Below, piece by piece: positions 45,128 to 54,397 of a stretch of DNA of 64,000 bases. The notes below the pieces were generated by a model. That model searched no databases. It was given only the letters and a program-made list of their open reading frames with translations, and had not been told where the DNA came from. The DNA is from Pycnococcus provasolii (lineage: Eukaryota; Chlorophyta; Pseudoscourfieldiophyceae; Pseudoscourfieldiales; Pycnococcaceae): NCBI GenBank assembly GCA_938743325.2, contig OW568874.1:738271-802270 (forward strand), given 5' to 3'. The translations under genes and the position numbers were made by a program. Numbering within the stretch: position 1 is the stretch's first letter; each line of letters starts with the position of its first letter.

Positions 45128-45556
45128 AATGATGGAGACGATATGTAATGAGTGGCTATGGACCACCGACGCGCTTCAGCTGGCGGCGCGCTGGCGGCTG
45201 GGTCTCCAAGTCGGACGGAGAGGTCGGCAACATCTTTGTTGGTCGGGGCTCCAGGTCGGTGGGGGAAGGGTGGGTGGCATGGGTGGATTCGCAGTTCGGT
45301 GGGATGGGTGGTGTAGTCGAGGAGGGGGAATGTCTCTAAAAAATGGGGGTTTCAGCTCTAGGCCCCCGGCCACCTTATTCAACGATTGGCTACGATGGGC
45401 TGACGATGGGCGGATGGGGCCGAACGATGATAGGTGGGTCGGAGTGGGTGCACCCATTTTTTCCACCTGGGTGCACCCGGGTCGGTCGTGGGTTAAAAAA
45501 AGTAGGGGTTAACAATCACTCTCCACTCCCAGGTGACCGTTGCACCTGCAGGTCTG

Positions 45557-45650
45557 CCTCCCTCCCTCCCTCCCTCCCTCCCTCCCTCCCTCCCTCCCGG
45601 CCCTCCCTCCCTCCCTCCCTCCCTCTCTCTTCCCATCCCTCCCTCTCTCC
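45557..45650. repeat. CCCT microsatellite
   Basis: More than ten consecutive CCCT units, one interruption (CCCGG) near 45598, then further CCCT and CT units to about 45650. Confidence 0.95.
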
Positions 45651-46223
45651 TTACGCAGGCCACTGGTCACCCTCCTTGCCGCACCCTTGTTGTTCAAGCT
45701 CCTTGCAAATCAAAGCCGCGGCTTGATTGTTATTCAAACGCACCTCCTCCTCTCCTTCGCCGCCCCTCCCCGTCCTTCTCCCTCCCTTCATTCCACCTAC
45801 GCATGATGCCGACGCGTCGTGGCGTGGCGGGGGCAAGGCACGTGCCTGGAAGAAGCCCTCGCCGATACGCCACGGCGTCGTCTGTGCGCGTGATTGCGTG
45901 TTAAGGGTGGGCTGTCGGCCACCGCCTTACATACACTCGCACATTCTCCACCGTCCACCACCATCCACCAGCCCAGACCCGGCGCCCCAGGGCGCCTGCG
46001 GTGTCTAGCTGTGTATTTCCTCGTAGATTATCCAATCTGTTAATGGCGCCGTGGGGAAAATAAATAAAAGTGAAGAGTGAAGGTTACTATGGGGTAAAAG
46101 TGAAGGGCGTGCCCGAGTGCGTCTCGGCGCGCCAGACCCTTCCAAGGGGAGAATAGGTCGAGAGAAAACTCCGACCTATATCCTGGTTAAAAGTCCAATG
46201 TCAAGGAGGCACCTCGACCTATT

Positions 46224-46246
46224 CCATATGACAATCTGTCATATGG
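46224..46246. repeat. Perfect inverted repeat CCATATGACA/TGTCATATGG
   Basis: Ten-base arms with a three-base loop in the AT-richer part of the gene-poor region. Confidence 0.9.
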
Positions 46247-46838
46247 GATTCCAAACTACCCACAGCCCTCCATCTATATTCCAACTAACACCAGAGCCAG
46301 TGTGGAACGAGAGTCGTCCATCTTCCAATACATTATTCCTACCATCTGGGACCCATTGTTGAATGAGTCCCCATCCAACCATAAACCCTAAACTCCATCT
46401 GAACATCTCACAACCGTCACAAGCGCCGACAACGCATTGGCAGCGCGCATACAGATAGCATATGCACTCCCCCCACGCATGAAGAAAGTACATACGACTG
46501 CTGCGTGGACGGCGGCTGATTCGCGAACGCACCAGCACCGAGAAGCGCATGCTGTGGCTATTACTGATTCGCTCAGCCGGTGGCCGACGAAGTACGAACC
46601 GGTACAGGCAGGGTACTACACTCAACCCTGTATCCCGTACAATAAACATACCGGTACTGTAACCACCGATGCTCGCCTTTCCCCCACTACAAACTAAAAA
46701 CTAAAAGGCATGAAGGAAGTTGGAAAAGGAAACCCAGGGAGCATGCATCCTTGATGTGAGAGGTGAATTGAGGCGATTCGTTGTTATTTCCCAGTAGATA
46801 AATGTCGCGTACAGACTATGTAACCTGTAAGGGCACCG

Positions 46839-46857
46839 GGTACAGTAATACTGTACC
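46839..46857. repeat. Perfect inverted repeat GGTACAGTA/TACTGTACC
   Basis: Nine-base arms around a single A, 284 bases upstream of the DRC9 start. Could be a transcription-factor dyad. Confidence 0.9.
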
Positions 46858-46992
46858 TTGTTGTCACGCTCCCCTGCCCTTCTTCTTCTTCTTTTTTAAT
46901 GTGGAGCAGGAGGAGGAGGGGGGGAGTGGAGGGGGAGTTTAGGGGGAGAAAGAGTCCGCGCTGGTCAACCTCTTCTCTATGGTCTTCTCTCG

Positions 46993-47058
46993 TTCCCCCT
47001 TTCCCCCTTCCCCCTTTCCCCCTTCCCCCTTTCCCCCTTCCCCCTTTCCCCCTTCCCC
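46993..47058. repeat. 15-base pyrimidine tandem repeat
   Basis: Four exact copies of TTCCCCCTTTCCCCC plus a partial copy, ending about 80 bases before the DRC9 start; a homopyrimidine promoter tract that could form triplex DNA. Confidence 0.95.
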
Positions 47059-47140
47059 TCGGCCGAACAGCACGACTTACGGCCACGACATACTGCTATC
47101 ATCATCATCATTCACAGGATAGGCAGAAACAAGGTGTACC

Positions 47141-47315
47141 ATGGGAGCGGGAGGGGCCACCGCGCTCGCCGCGCACCCTGCCGATGTCGAACAGCAGCAG
47201 TCCGAAGAATCGCTGCTTGACATGCTGCCCGACAAGGGAAGGCTGTCCGTCGAAGTCGACGCTTTCGACCGCGCGCCGTCGTGGGAAACAGCGACGACTG
47301 CGCCGTCGTACACGC

Positions 47316-47361
<46 letters not shown>

Positions 47362-48577
47362 CGCTATGCCGCTGACGCTCAGCAGAGCGGACCGCGTCTC
47401 GTTCCGCATGCTCGTCAGAAGAGCGCTGCAGCGCCTTGCACTCGTCGGACGGGTCAAGGAGAGTTCTCGCATTCAGGCAAAGTCGTACAGCCGCAACGTC
47501 ACGGACCGCGTGACGGCCGACCTTGCGGAGCAGCACAAGCTTGAGGATGAGTTCCTGCGAATCATGGATAAGCGAACGCACGTGCTGACGAAAACGAACA
47601 GGCAAGCTGGCAAGTCGCAGAACAAGTTCGCAGAGTCTGCCGGGGAGCTTGCGACGCTAACTGTCGAGCTGCGCGAGCTCACGTTCAAGCTTGTGACGCA
47701 CCTGAAGTCCGACCCGAACGTTCCTGCCAACGTCAAGCGCGTTGCTATGCGTCGAGGGGAGCTCGAGTCGTTGCTCGCAGCGTCACTCGACGAGCTCGCG
47801 AGCGCCAACGACCCTGGCGCGCCGACATTTGCGACGAAGGAGGTGGGCGTGCCGACCGTCTTGCGCGAAATGGTCACAGGCGAGCTCCTGAAGATGCAAG
47901 AGGAGGCGGAGATATCTCGCAAGGAATCGGAGGCGAGTGCCGCCGTGCGCGAGCTGCGACACGCCATCAAGACGGAACGTGTCACGCACGACGAGCTTAT
48001 GAAGCAGAAGGTGAACACGCTCGCCAACCTACGGAGGCAGCTGAAGTCGAATCGCGACACGGACAACGCCAACCTGTCCTACCGGCACCGCACATTGCTG
48101 TACGACAACGAGTGCTCGCGTCGTGTTGAGGACACGAGACTGTTTGACCTCGCCACGCAGAAGCGAAAGCTGCAGGAGCTCAAGGCTCGCGAGAACAAGG
48201 ATTCGGGAACCGTGCAGACGTACCTCACGCAGCGCGCCTCCACGCTTTCGAAGAGCGCGTCGAGATGGCAGACGAGGTACGAGACGGACACGGTCACGAA
48301 AGACAAGGAGACGGAGACGCTCAAGCGCGACCACCAGAACAGCATTGTGCGCATGAAGGAGATGGAGGGTATCTATCAGCAGGAGGTGGCCAACAAGGAG
48401 CTGCGCGAGGCGGAGGAGAGGCGCATGAAGGTTCTCGAGCGCCTGAACATGGAGTCTGGCGAGCGCCGCAATCGCGCGGCGCTGAAGATTCAGTCGCTGT
48501 ACCGCGGCTGGAAGGCAAGAGGCGGCGGCAAGGGCAAGAAGAAGAAGGGCAAGGGCAAGAAGGGCAAGAAGAAGTAA
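47141..48577 (+). CDS. DRC9: Dynein regulatory complex subunit 9 (IQCG-like)
   Basis: A 478-residue, mostly helical, charged protein. Residues about 20-60 are acidic; a run of 15 Asn (AAC repeat at 47318-47362) separates these from a long coiled coil (about 90-440). The segment LTQRASTLSKSASRWQTRYE and the following helix match the conserved core of DRC9/IQCG, part of the nexin link that controls dynein in motile cilia. An IQ motif (AALKIQSLYRGWKAR) near residues 447-461 should bind calmodulin, and the protein ends in a Lys/Gly tail (KGKKKKGKGKKGKKK) as in IQCG homologues. Its presence implies motile flagella at some life stage. The ATG at 47141 follows the promoter repeat. Converges with the capping-protein gene (42 bases). 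Confidence 0.85.
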
Positions 48578-48619
48578 ACTATTTCATCTTCTCGTCTTAC
48601 AGTAGCTATAGAGAGCGAA

Positions 48620-49513
48620 CTACTCCGCGGCGCCGCCCGAGCGAAGCTTGTCGTTCGCCTGCTTGACAAACTCCTCGGCGAGGCCACCTTGAAGCGCCGT
48701 CCCGCGGTTCACGACGTCCCCGTGGTCGCGCAAGTCGCTCACCACCTCGTTCGTCTTGCCAAAGTAAACCTGCTGCATGGCGTCACGAATGCGCCCCTCC
48801 ATCTCCTCCATAAGCTTACCCATGGCGATGATGTGTCCCTTGCCTCCGGCGGCGAGCGGCACCGTCGCCTCAGTCTGCTTCGTGAGATTGCCGCACAGAG
48901 ACAGCGCCGCGGACGCAGCGGAAAGCGTTGGCCGCAGCGAGAGTAACACGGTGGTAGTGAGCTTGTAGTGAACGGCTGTGCCGGGTGCCGCCTCCACGCC
49001 CTTGCTCGACTCAAGCACGTGAATCACGTCCCAGCTTCCACCTTGGACCTCGGCGCCGGCGCCAGCTTTGGCAATCTTCTTGATGAGGAAGCACCCAGCA
49101 AACCCTCCGTCTTCCGTGTCCCACAGGTACGCACTCGACAGCCCGCCCTCGTAGTACTGCTGGCGATAGGCGTCGAACACGTCGTTGAATTGCACCTCAA
49201 GCGTTCTCAACGAGTCGCTAGGTACCGCACCATCTTCGAGAGGCGGGTCGTACGTATTGCTCCAAGGACTTCGAAACGAGTCGCCGTCGCGGTTGTAGTC
49301 ACACAGCAGGTACTCGCGGCCGTTTGCTTGCGCGTCTCTTGCGACACGCAGCGGCTGGTCGACGCGTGCGAGCAATTCCTCCGTAAGGTCCGAGTTGACG
49401 TCTATGATCGTCTGCAGGTGTTCGCTCACGTTGCCTGGTGAGAGTCGACGCAGCAGGTCGACCGCCGCGTCCGCCTGAGCTTCGACGTCCGCCTCCGCTT
49501 GCTCCGATGACAT
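48620..49513 (-). CDS. CAPZB: F-actin-capping protein subunit beta
   Basis: A 297-residue beta subunit of the heterodimer that caps actin barbed ends. Highly conserved blocks: AVDLLRRLSPGNVSEHLQTI near the start, LLARVDQPLRVARD, then YLLCDYNRDGDSFRSPWSN, YDPPLEDG, YYEGGLSSAYLWD, FAGCFLIKK, and near the end VYFGKTNEVVSDLR. The actin-binding tentacle (about the last 30 residues) is present but divergent (TALQGGLAEEFVKQANDKL). The frame is open to 49630, but the ATG at 49513 (MSSEQAEADVEAQ) matches the family's N-terminus, and the 39 codons before it look like leader. Head-to-tail with the glycosyltransferase gene upstream. Confidence 0.95.
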   Translation of the reverse strand: MSSEQAEADVEAQADAAVDLLRRLSPGNVSEHLQTIIDVNSDLTEELLARVDQPLRVARDAQANGREYLLCDYNRDGDSFRSPWSNTYDPPLEDGAVPSDSLRTLEVQFNDVFDAYRQQYYEGGLSSAYLWDTEDGGFAGCFLIKKIAKAGAGAEVQGGSWDVIHVLESSKGVEAAPGTAVHYKLTTTVLLSLRPTLSAASAALSLCGNLTKQTEATVPLAAGGKGHIIAMGKLMEEMEGRIRDAMQQVYFGKTNEVVSDLRDHGDVVNRGTALQGGLAEEFVKQANDKLRSGGAAE

Positions 49514-49686
49514 GTCCTCAGATGGTTCGCCACTTTGAGCCGTTTTTTCTCCCCCGAGGTGTCCCGACGAGGGGCCTCGGGCGCGGGAAGGAGAGCACGC
49601 ACCCCTCCTACCCAAACCAACCCCGAACAACCCGGGGTGATCAATAACATCCTATTCATACAGCATGGTTACAACTTACAACGTAA

Positions 49687-51060
49687 TCAAGCGGCGAACC
49701 AGTCCACGCCCGCGTCGAACGACGGCACGCACGACGCAACGCGCCGCCGCGCCTTTTCGGCGCCATAGACGAAAACGCGCATGGGAGCCGCGCGACGACG
49801 ACGTTTTGATGCAGGTTCCTCACGTTCCTCGTTCTCATGTTCACACGGCGGCGTCCAGGAGCCACTGAGCTCTTCTGGCAAACTTGTGCCAGGTTTCCAG
49901 TCAACACTCGCACACAAAGTGCCACCGTGTCGCTTCAGGTCAGCAACGAATCTGCTAAGAGTTTTGCCACGCCCGACAATCATCAGCGGAGAATCGCCGG
50001 CAAGCCTTGCGAGGTAATGTGCCTTGCAGTCGCCGATACGATCGACGTGCGTTCTCGAGTGCGTTCGCGTCGACTGCTCCGGATACTGCCTCCACATGTA
50101 CATAACATCATCGAGCTTTCCAACGACGAGGTTGTGCTCGAAATATCGCATCCAGAAGTCCGTGTCGACAGGCCACCATCCGGCAAGCTTCGGAAGAACA
50201 TTTTCCACGTGTTCGGCTCCCACTGCACAGTCAACGAGAGTTCCAGATCCCACGGGAACTTCCCAAATGTCACGATATCGGACGAGGGCACGGTCGAATA
50301 CCGATGCGCGGCGATATAAGCCCGACGCGCGCTGCGCCGGAATCTCCACGAAACGTCCGCGAGCAATGTCGTTGGGTTCCACGAGACTGTTCTGCCAGTC
50401 TACATACCGCTGCATGCCAGGTCGATCCCACCCAAAGATCTGAAGCTTGCTCGTCACTCCGTCCCACGCCGGATTCGCGTCGAGGGCGGAGACGAGCTTG
50501 TGGAACGTCCACGGCGGCCGTAGGTCGTCCGCCTCCATCTCGCCGATGAGTTCGCCGCGCGACATCTGCAGCGCGGTATTCAGTGCAAGTCCCTGCCCGC
50601 TTGGATTTCTTCGCACGTTTGCGTCCACGCACGCAACGCGAAGCACGCACGACGTCCGACTGGCGAGCTTCGCGACTTCCGCGGGGGTTGGTGGCTTATA
50701 CCTCGACTCCTGCGAAGCGGTGTCGTCGCCCCCACCGCTGTGCATGGAGAAGAAAGCCTCCCACTGATCTTTTTCCTGCTCGCCATTCGTCTCCTCCACC
50801 TCCGACGACACTGTGTGACAGTTTGCACATTCGGCCTGTTGTTCTCGCATCGCGTCCTCGAGCTCGCGAAGGAACGTGAGCGAGTTGTCGCTCGAGTTAT
50901 CGTCGACGGCTATAAGCTCGAGGTGTACGTTCGTTTGCATGAGCACAGAGGCGACGCACGACGGCAGCCACGGCATAGCGTTGTGCACTGGCAGCAGGAC
51001 GGATACGCGCGGTGTTGTTGTCGGCGCTGCGGCTGGCGTCGTCGTCGTCGTCGTCGTCAT
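49687..51060 (-). CDS. GT2 glycosyltransferase, B3GNTL1/QTGAL-like
   Basis: A 457-residue family-2 glycosyltransferase. The GT-A fold starts at RVSVLLPVHNAMPWLPSCV after a Thr-run start, with VDDNSSDNS for nucleotide-sugar binding and MEADDLRPP as the metal-binding segment. The region RYVDWQNSL, the YMWRQYPEQST motif, and a C-terminal module (MIVGRGKTLSRFVADL, then a VFVYGAEKARRRVASC strand-helix) correspond in order to human B3GNTL1, which adds galactose to queuosine in tRNA-Tyr (QTGAL). There is no signal peptide or membrane helix, fitting a cytosolic tRNA-modifying enzyme rather than a Golgi one. It differs by an insert at about 60-120 and a basic SKRRRRAA stretch. Substrate is inferred from homology only. 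Confidence 0.7.
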   Translation of the reverse strand: MTTTTTTTPAAAPTTTPRVSVLLPVHNAMPWLPSCVASVLMQTNVHLELIAVDDNSSDNSLTFLRELEDAMREQQAECANCHTVSSEVEETNGEQEKDQWEAFFSMHSGGGDDTASQESRYKPPTPAEVAKLASRTSCVLRVACVDANVRRNPSGQGLALNTALQMSRGELIGEMEADDLRPPWTFHKLVSALDANPAWDGVTSKLQIFGWDRPGMQRYVDWQNSLVEPNDIARGRFVEIPAQRASGLYRRASVFDRALVRYRDIWEVPVGSGTLVDCAVGAEHVENVLPKLAGWWPVDTDFWMRYFEHNLVVGKLDDVMYMWRQYPEQSTRTHSRTHVDRIGDCKAHYLARLAGDSPLMIVGRGKTLSRFVADLKRHGGTLCASVDWKPGTSLPEELSGSWTPPCEHENEEREEPASKRRRRAAPMRVFVYGAEKARRRVASCVPSFDAGVDWFAA

Positions 51061-51444
51061 CGTGCGTCTGTGGAGGGAGGGGAGGAGGAGGACGAAAACA
51101 GGCTGGAGCAGATTGCAGATTGGGGGTTCTGGGGGGGGGCATGCTTGGCAGAGAAACCCTACTTTCCTACTACGAAGTAACGTAATATGAGGGGAGGGGA
51201 AGTAACCTTCCCCCTCCCCTCAACTTACCCCACGCGGGCTAGGGTTCTGTGGCTTAGAGGAGCCGATCAAAAAATGAAAAATCAATTCCGCCCCTCCCCT
51301 GCCCCCTCAGAGGAGAACAACACCAAGCCCGGCCCCAGCGGCCCAGCCCCTCTGCCAGAGTCGTGCCACAGCACAGCACAGCGCACACTCGGACGCAGCA
51401 CAGCACAGCAAAAGCACAACCACGAGACGCTACACACGATAGTT
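51061..51444. promoter_or_regulatory. Divergent spacer GT2/FIP-like genes
   Basis: About 380 bases, with G/A-rich sequence near the GT2 start and C/A-rich sequence with a repeated CACAGCACAGC word (51367-51411) near the plus-strand gene. One CTAGGGTT word only; no TTAGGG array. Confidence 0.4.
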
Positions 51445-51837
51445 ATGGCTATGGCTATGATGGCGACCACCACAACCACCGCACGCGTGGCAAGCAAACC
51501 AGTCGCGCGATCGTGCAGGCGTCGCGCGAACTGCTACTCCCCCGCCTCGACCGCCAACCGCGCGTCGGCACGCACGGAGCGCCGCCTTGGCGTCGCCACC
51601 AAGGCTGCCCGCACTGGACGGAACGTCGTTTGTATCATGGGGGGAGACGGGGACGGCCAGCCGAAGCTGACGCGTGACAAAGAGCCGGAGGAGGCGTGGC
51701 TTAGTAAAGCTGAGAAGGAGGGCAAGTCGCCTTTCGAGGATCCGCTTGCCATCGCCTTCATCGTCGGCGTCACGCTTCCCCTCGTCATCGTGTTCTTCGC
51801 TCTCGCCACCGGTGTTGTGTCGCCACCCCCACGCTGA
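51445..51837 (+). CDS. Thylakoid single-helix protein, FIP-like
   Basis: A 130-residue protein. Residues 1 to about 65 are Ala/Thr/Arg/Ser-rich without acidic residues, a plastid transit peptide. The mature part has a conserved-looking KLTRDKEPEEAWLSKAEKEG segment, then one membrane helix (PLAIAFIVGVTLPLVIVFFA, about residues 97-122) and a short end SPPPR. Order and motifs resemble the plant FtsH5-interacting protein FIP, a thylakoid protein linked to the FtsH repair protease; I judge this from memory of its pattern, so it is tentative. Start chosen at the ATG at 51445, where the transit peptide begins; the frame is open upstream from 51187. The 3' end faces MRS2. Confidence 0.65.
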   Translation: MAMAMMATTTTTARVASKPVARSCRRRANCYSPASTANRASARTERRLGVATKAARTGRNVVCIMGGDGDGQPKLTRDKEPEEAWLSKAEKEGKSPFEDPLAIAFIVGVTLPLVIVFFALATGVVSPPPR

Positions 51838-51989
51838 AGTTATGTTTTGCGCCTGTGATGGTTCACTCTGTAATGGAGTGGAGTTTACTTCGTCCAACCT
51901 GATCGTCAATTCACACAACGGAAACACACACACACACACACACACAAAACACAAAAACACATTTTCTTACTGAGACAATACACGCAAGG

Positions 51990-53876
51990 TTAGAAGAATC
52001 CAATGCCTCTTCCCTTGAAGTACCACACGGAGCCGACCATTAACGCACAAGCCGTCACAAGTCCACTCCCTGTGATGCCAAAGAACGCCGTTGGGTGGTT
52101 TTCAAGACCGTTCGGCACATTCATGCCGAACAAGCTCGAGATGGCGGTGAATAAGGTGATGCAAAGCGTCGCGGACGTCAGCAAAAGGTCGAGCTGGATG
52201 ATCGTGTTGCGGTAGTTATCTTGAGCGAAGCCAACAAAGTCCTCCGTGTCGTCAATGTAGTCTCGCAACACGTTCAGGCGGTTGTACGAGCCATTCGCTT
52301 GCTCGTTGAATGCCTCGAGCATATCCTCCAGCTCCTGGTGGTCTCGGTTGATTTCTCTCTCCTGCTCACGTTCTCCACCGTGACGACGGTCTGAGACACC
52401 CGCACCTGCACCTCCTCCTCCACCCCCTCCACCGCCCGCGCCACCGCGATTTCTCGCGCTTTCCACCGAGCTTCCAAACACATGATCAATGCCCGCCGGA
52501 TCACTGCCAACAGGACGCACTCCACCGCCACCAACCGGGTCAAACGGAGATTTCGCGCCGTGCGGTGTCTGATTATCGTCGCTCATGTCCGAATCGTCGT
52601 CCGACATGCCAAACTCGAGGTCCTCCTCCTCCATAATTTTTCTCGTGAGGTACATCTCAGCCATGTCGTCGTCGTTGTCCAGGATGTGCTCAAGCTCGTC
52701 ACGCACCTGCTGCACTCGACCTGACAGTCGCGTCATGCGTACCTTGATTTTTCTCACCACCTCTAGATTCTTTCGCGTCACCTTCACAGTGAGGGCGTCA
52801 AGCGCGGGATACGCGATTGTCTCGAGCTCGCTCGTCTCGTCATTCTGCAATCGGCAGACCGTCTCCAAAACGCATTCAAGCACGCGAAATTCGAAGTAAT
52901 TCTTGAATGCGAAAGAGCTGCCGCTGCTGCCGCCGCCGCCGCCTCTGTTGCCGCCACGCCTGTGAAATGCGAAATGCACGGGATTGCGCTGCTTGCGCAC
53001 GCTGCTTCCTTGCCGCCACTCGCTGTCGCTCGAGTATCCATCCTTACGCCCATCGCGCGACGGGAATCCAAACACGTCCGCGTTGCTCTGATGGTTGAGC
53101 AGTCCATTGCCACGCAGCGTCACGTTCTTTGGGCTTATGCCCAGTGCACCGCCGCCGCCGCTGCCATGACCCATTTCGATGTGCAAGCTGCTTCGTCGCT
53201 TGGCGGAATCCTGCACCGCCGCCTCGCCGTCGCTGGCATATCCATCGAAAGACTCCGACGTCGTCATACCCGGCATATCGTCTGGACCTTGAGACGGCGT
53301 CACCTTGAGCGTGAGGTCGTCCGCGAACGCGCACACCTTGTCGTCGCCTCGCCAGTTCTCCCCACTAACGAGAAGGAGAGCTTCATCGGCGCTGACAATC
53401 ATGTGAATTTGCTCAAAGTTGATAACGAGCGACTTTGCACGCACCAGGATGCTTGCGGGGCTATGTGCACTTGGTTCGAGAAGGCGAAGGTCGCGTGCGG
53501 GGATTCCCATGAGCCTCTTTACCTCGTTTTTCTCTAGCTGCAGCAGCTTAGGCGCCGTTCCGTACGGCTTGAAGCTGAGCCACCAGCGTCCCGCCATTCC
53601 CTTTCGCGAGGCGAGGCTAGTTTTCGTTCGTTCGAACGGATTCGTCGACACGCTTCTCGCGAGTGCACGCAGCTCGTCGCTGCTCGTATTTCTCCTGACG
53701 CCGAACATCGGCGGCGGTGGAGGCACGACTGACGGCGGTCGGCTTGTGCTCGGCACCGCGAGTCCGGGTAACGGCCCTGGAGATCCCGCCCTCGGCCCGC
53801 CTGGCATCGCGCCTGACGCCGACGGCGCTCCTGCGACCGCAGCGTTGGCGTTGGGGTTGGACAGCCTTCGCTCCAT
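51990..53876 (-). CDS. MRS2: CorA/MRS2-type magnesium channel
   Basis: A 628-residue member of the MRS2/MGT family. The N-terminal 130 residues are Pro/Gly/Ser-rich. The CorA-type cytosolic domain follows, including FEFRVLECVLETVC, LKIKVRMTRLSGRVQQVRDELEHILDNDDDM-like helices that build the pore funnel, and YDRLNVLRDYIDDTEDF-like sequence (here YNRLNVLRDYIDDTE). Two C-terminal helices (about 562-583 and 597-617) flank the invariant GMN motif at 584-586, the magnesium selectivity filter. Gly/Ser-rich inserts (around residues 240 and 310) and a Gly-rich run near 495 lengthen the protein beyond the usual 400-450 residues. Plasma membrane, vacuole, plastid or mitochondria are all possible; there is no clear presequence. 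Confidence 0.93.
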   Translation of the reverse strand: MERRLSNPNANAAVAGAPSASGAMPGGPRAGSPGPLPGLAVPSTSRPPSVVPPPPPMFGVRRNTSSDELRALARSVSTNPFERTKTSLASRKGMAGRWWLSFKPYGTAPKLLQLEKNEVKRLMGIPARDLRLLEPSAHSPASILVRAKSLVINFEQIHMIVSADEALLLVSGENWRGDDKVCAFADDLTLKVTPSQGPDDMPGMTTSESFDGYASDGEAAVQDSAKRRSSLHIEMGHGSGGGGALGISPKNVTLRGNGLLNHQSNADVFGFPSRDGRKDGYSSDSEWRQGSSVRKQRNPVHFAFHRRGGNRGGGGGSSGSSFAFKNYFEFRVLECVLETVCRLQNDETSELETIAYPALDALTVKVTRKNLEVVRKIKVRMTRLSGRVQQVRDELEHILDNDDDMAEMYLTRKIMEEEDLEFGMSDDDSDMSDDNQTPHGAKSPFDPVGGGGVRPVGSDPAGIDHVFGSSVESARNRGGAGGGGGGGGGAGAGVSDRRHGGEREQEREINRDHQELEDMLEAFNEQANGSYNRLNVLRDYIDDTEDFVGFAQDNYRNTIIQLDLLLTSATLCITLFTAISSLFGMNVPNGLENHPTAFFGITGSGLVTACALMVGSVWYFKGRGIGFF

Positions 53877-54397
53877 CTTATCTCTTCATACAGCACGTCG
53901 TCGTCGCCGTGCTTGTGGCGTAGTAGTTGTTGGTGGTGCTGTCGTGCGCTCCGTGCTGTGGGCAGCGTAGGTGGGCGCGATCGCGAGACGGCGAGACGGG
54001 GTAGAAACAAAGGGTTAAGGGGAGGGAGGAGGCTGACCGGGGGGGGACTCCTGAGGTAGTTATCCTCCGCCTATCCATAACAGATTAACAGACCACCAGG
54101 TAAAACCCGGATCCGTGAGGCATTAGTTGTCGTCTGTCAGACTGTGGCCCCCGACCTGATACAGTAACAGCCTGATGAGGCGGAAACGGAACCGTCTCTT
54201 TCTTTTCGAAGGAAGAAGGAACGAAGATGCGGTTCTTTTTCTGAACTTAATAATTCGGGGTTTGCTCTCTCCTCCCTCTCCTCTCCTCTCCGCACCTCCT
54301 CCTCTCCACGTCCTGTCCCCTGTCCTAGGTGGTCTCCTAGACGCCTGCCTGCCCTGCCACACAAAGCGCCTGCGAAAAAACCAGATATCATAGCAGC
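53877..54397. promoter_or_regulatory. Divergent MRS2/LTN1 promoter region
   Basis: About 520 bases without a gene. It carries GTCGTCGTCGCC-type repeats near the MRS2 start and a C/T-rich plus-strand tract at about 54265-54310. AAAGGGTTAAGGGG near 54010 is the only telomere-like word. Confidence 0.4.

Larger units (their letters stand above)
43786..47140. other. Gene-poor, repeat-rich 3.4 kb region
   Basis: The only long stretch without a supported gene. It contains, in order: a G/A tract, 35-base tandem repeats, a cluster of hairpins, degenerate GGTCGG-type blocks, a CCCT microsatellite, two perfect inverted repeats and a 15-base pyrimidine tandem repeat just before DRC9. Composition changes from G-rich (44100-44300) to AT-richer (46000-46900). 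Short frames exist, but none carries a recognised domain. It separates two divergent genes. Confidence 0.6.

Noticed and set aside
45129-45512. 127-codon Trp/Gly-rich open frame
   Set aside because: It runs through the degenerate GGTCGG repeats, so its sequence is explained by repeats rather than by a protein.
43786-47140. Search for a transposon or virus-derived gene in the gene-poor region
   Set aside because: No reverse transcriptase, transposase, integrase or capsid-like motif was seen in any frame; only repeats and hairpins.
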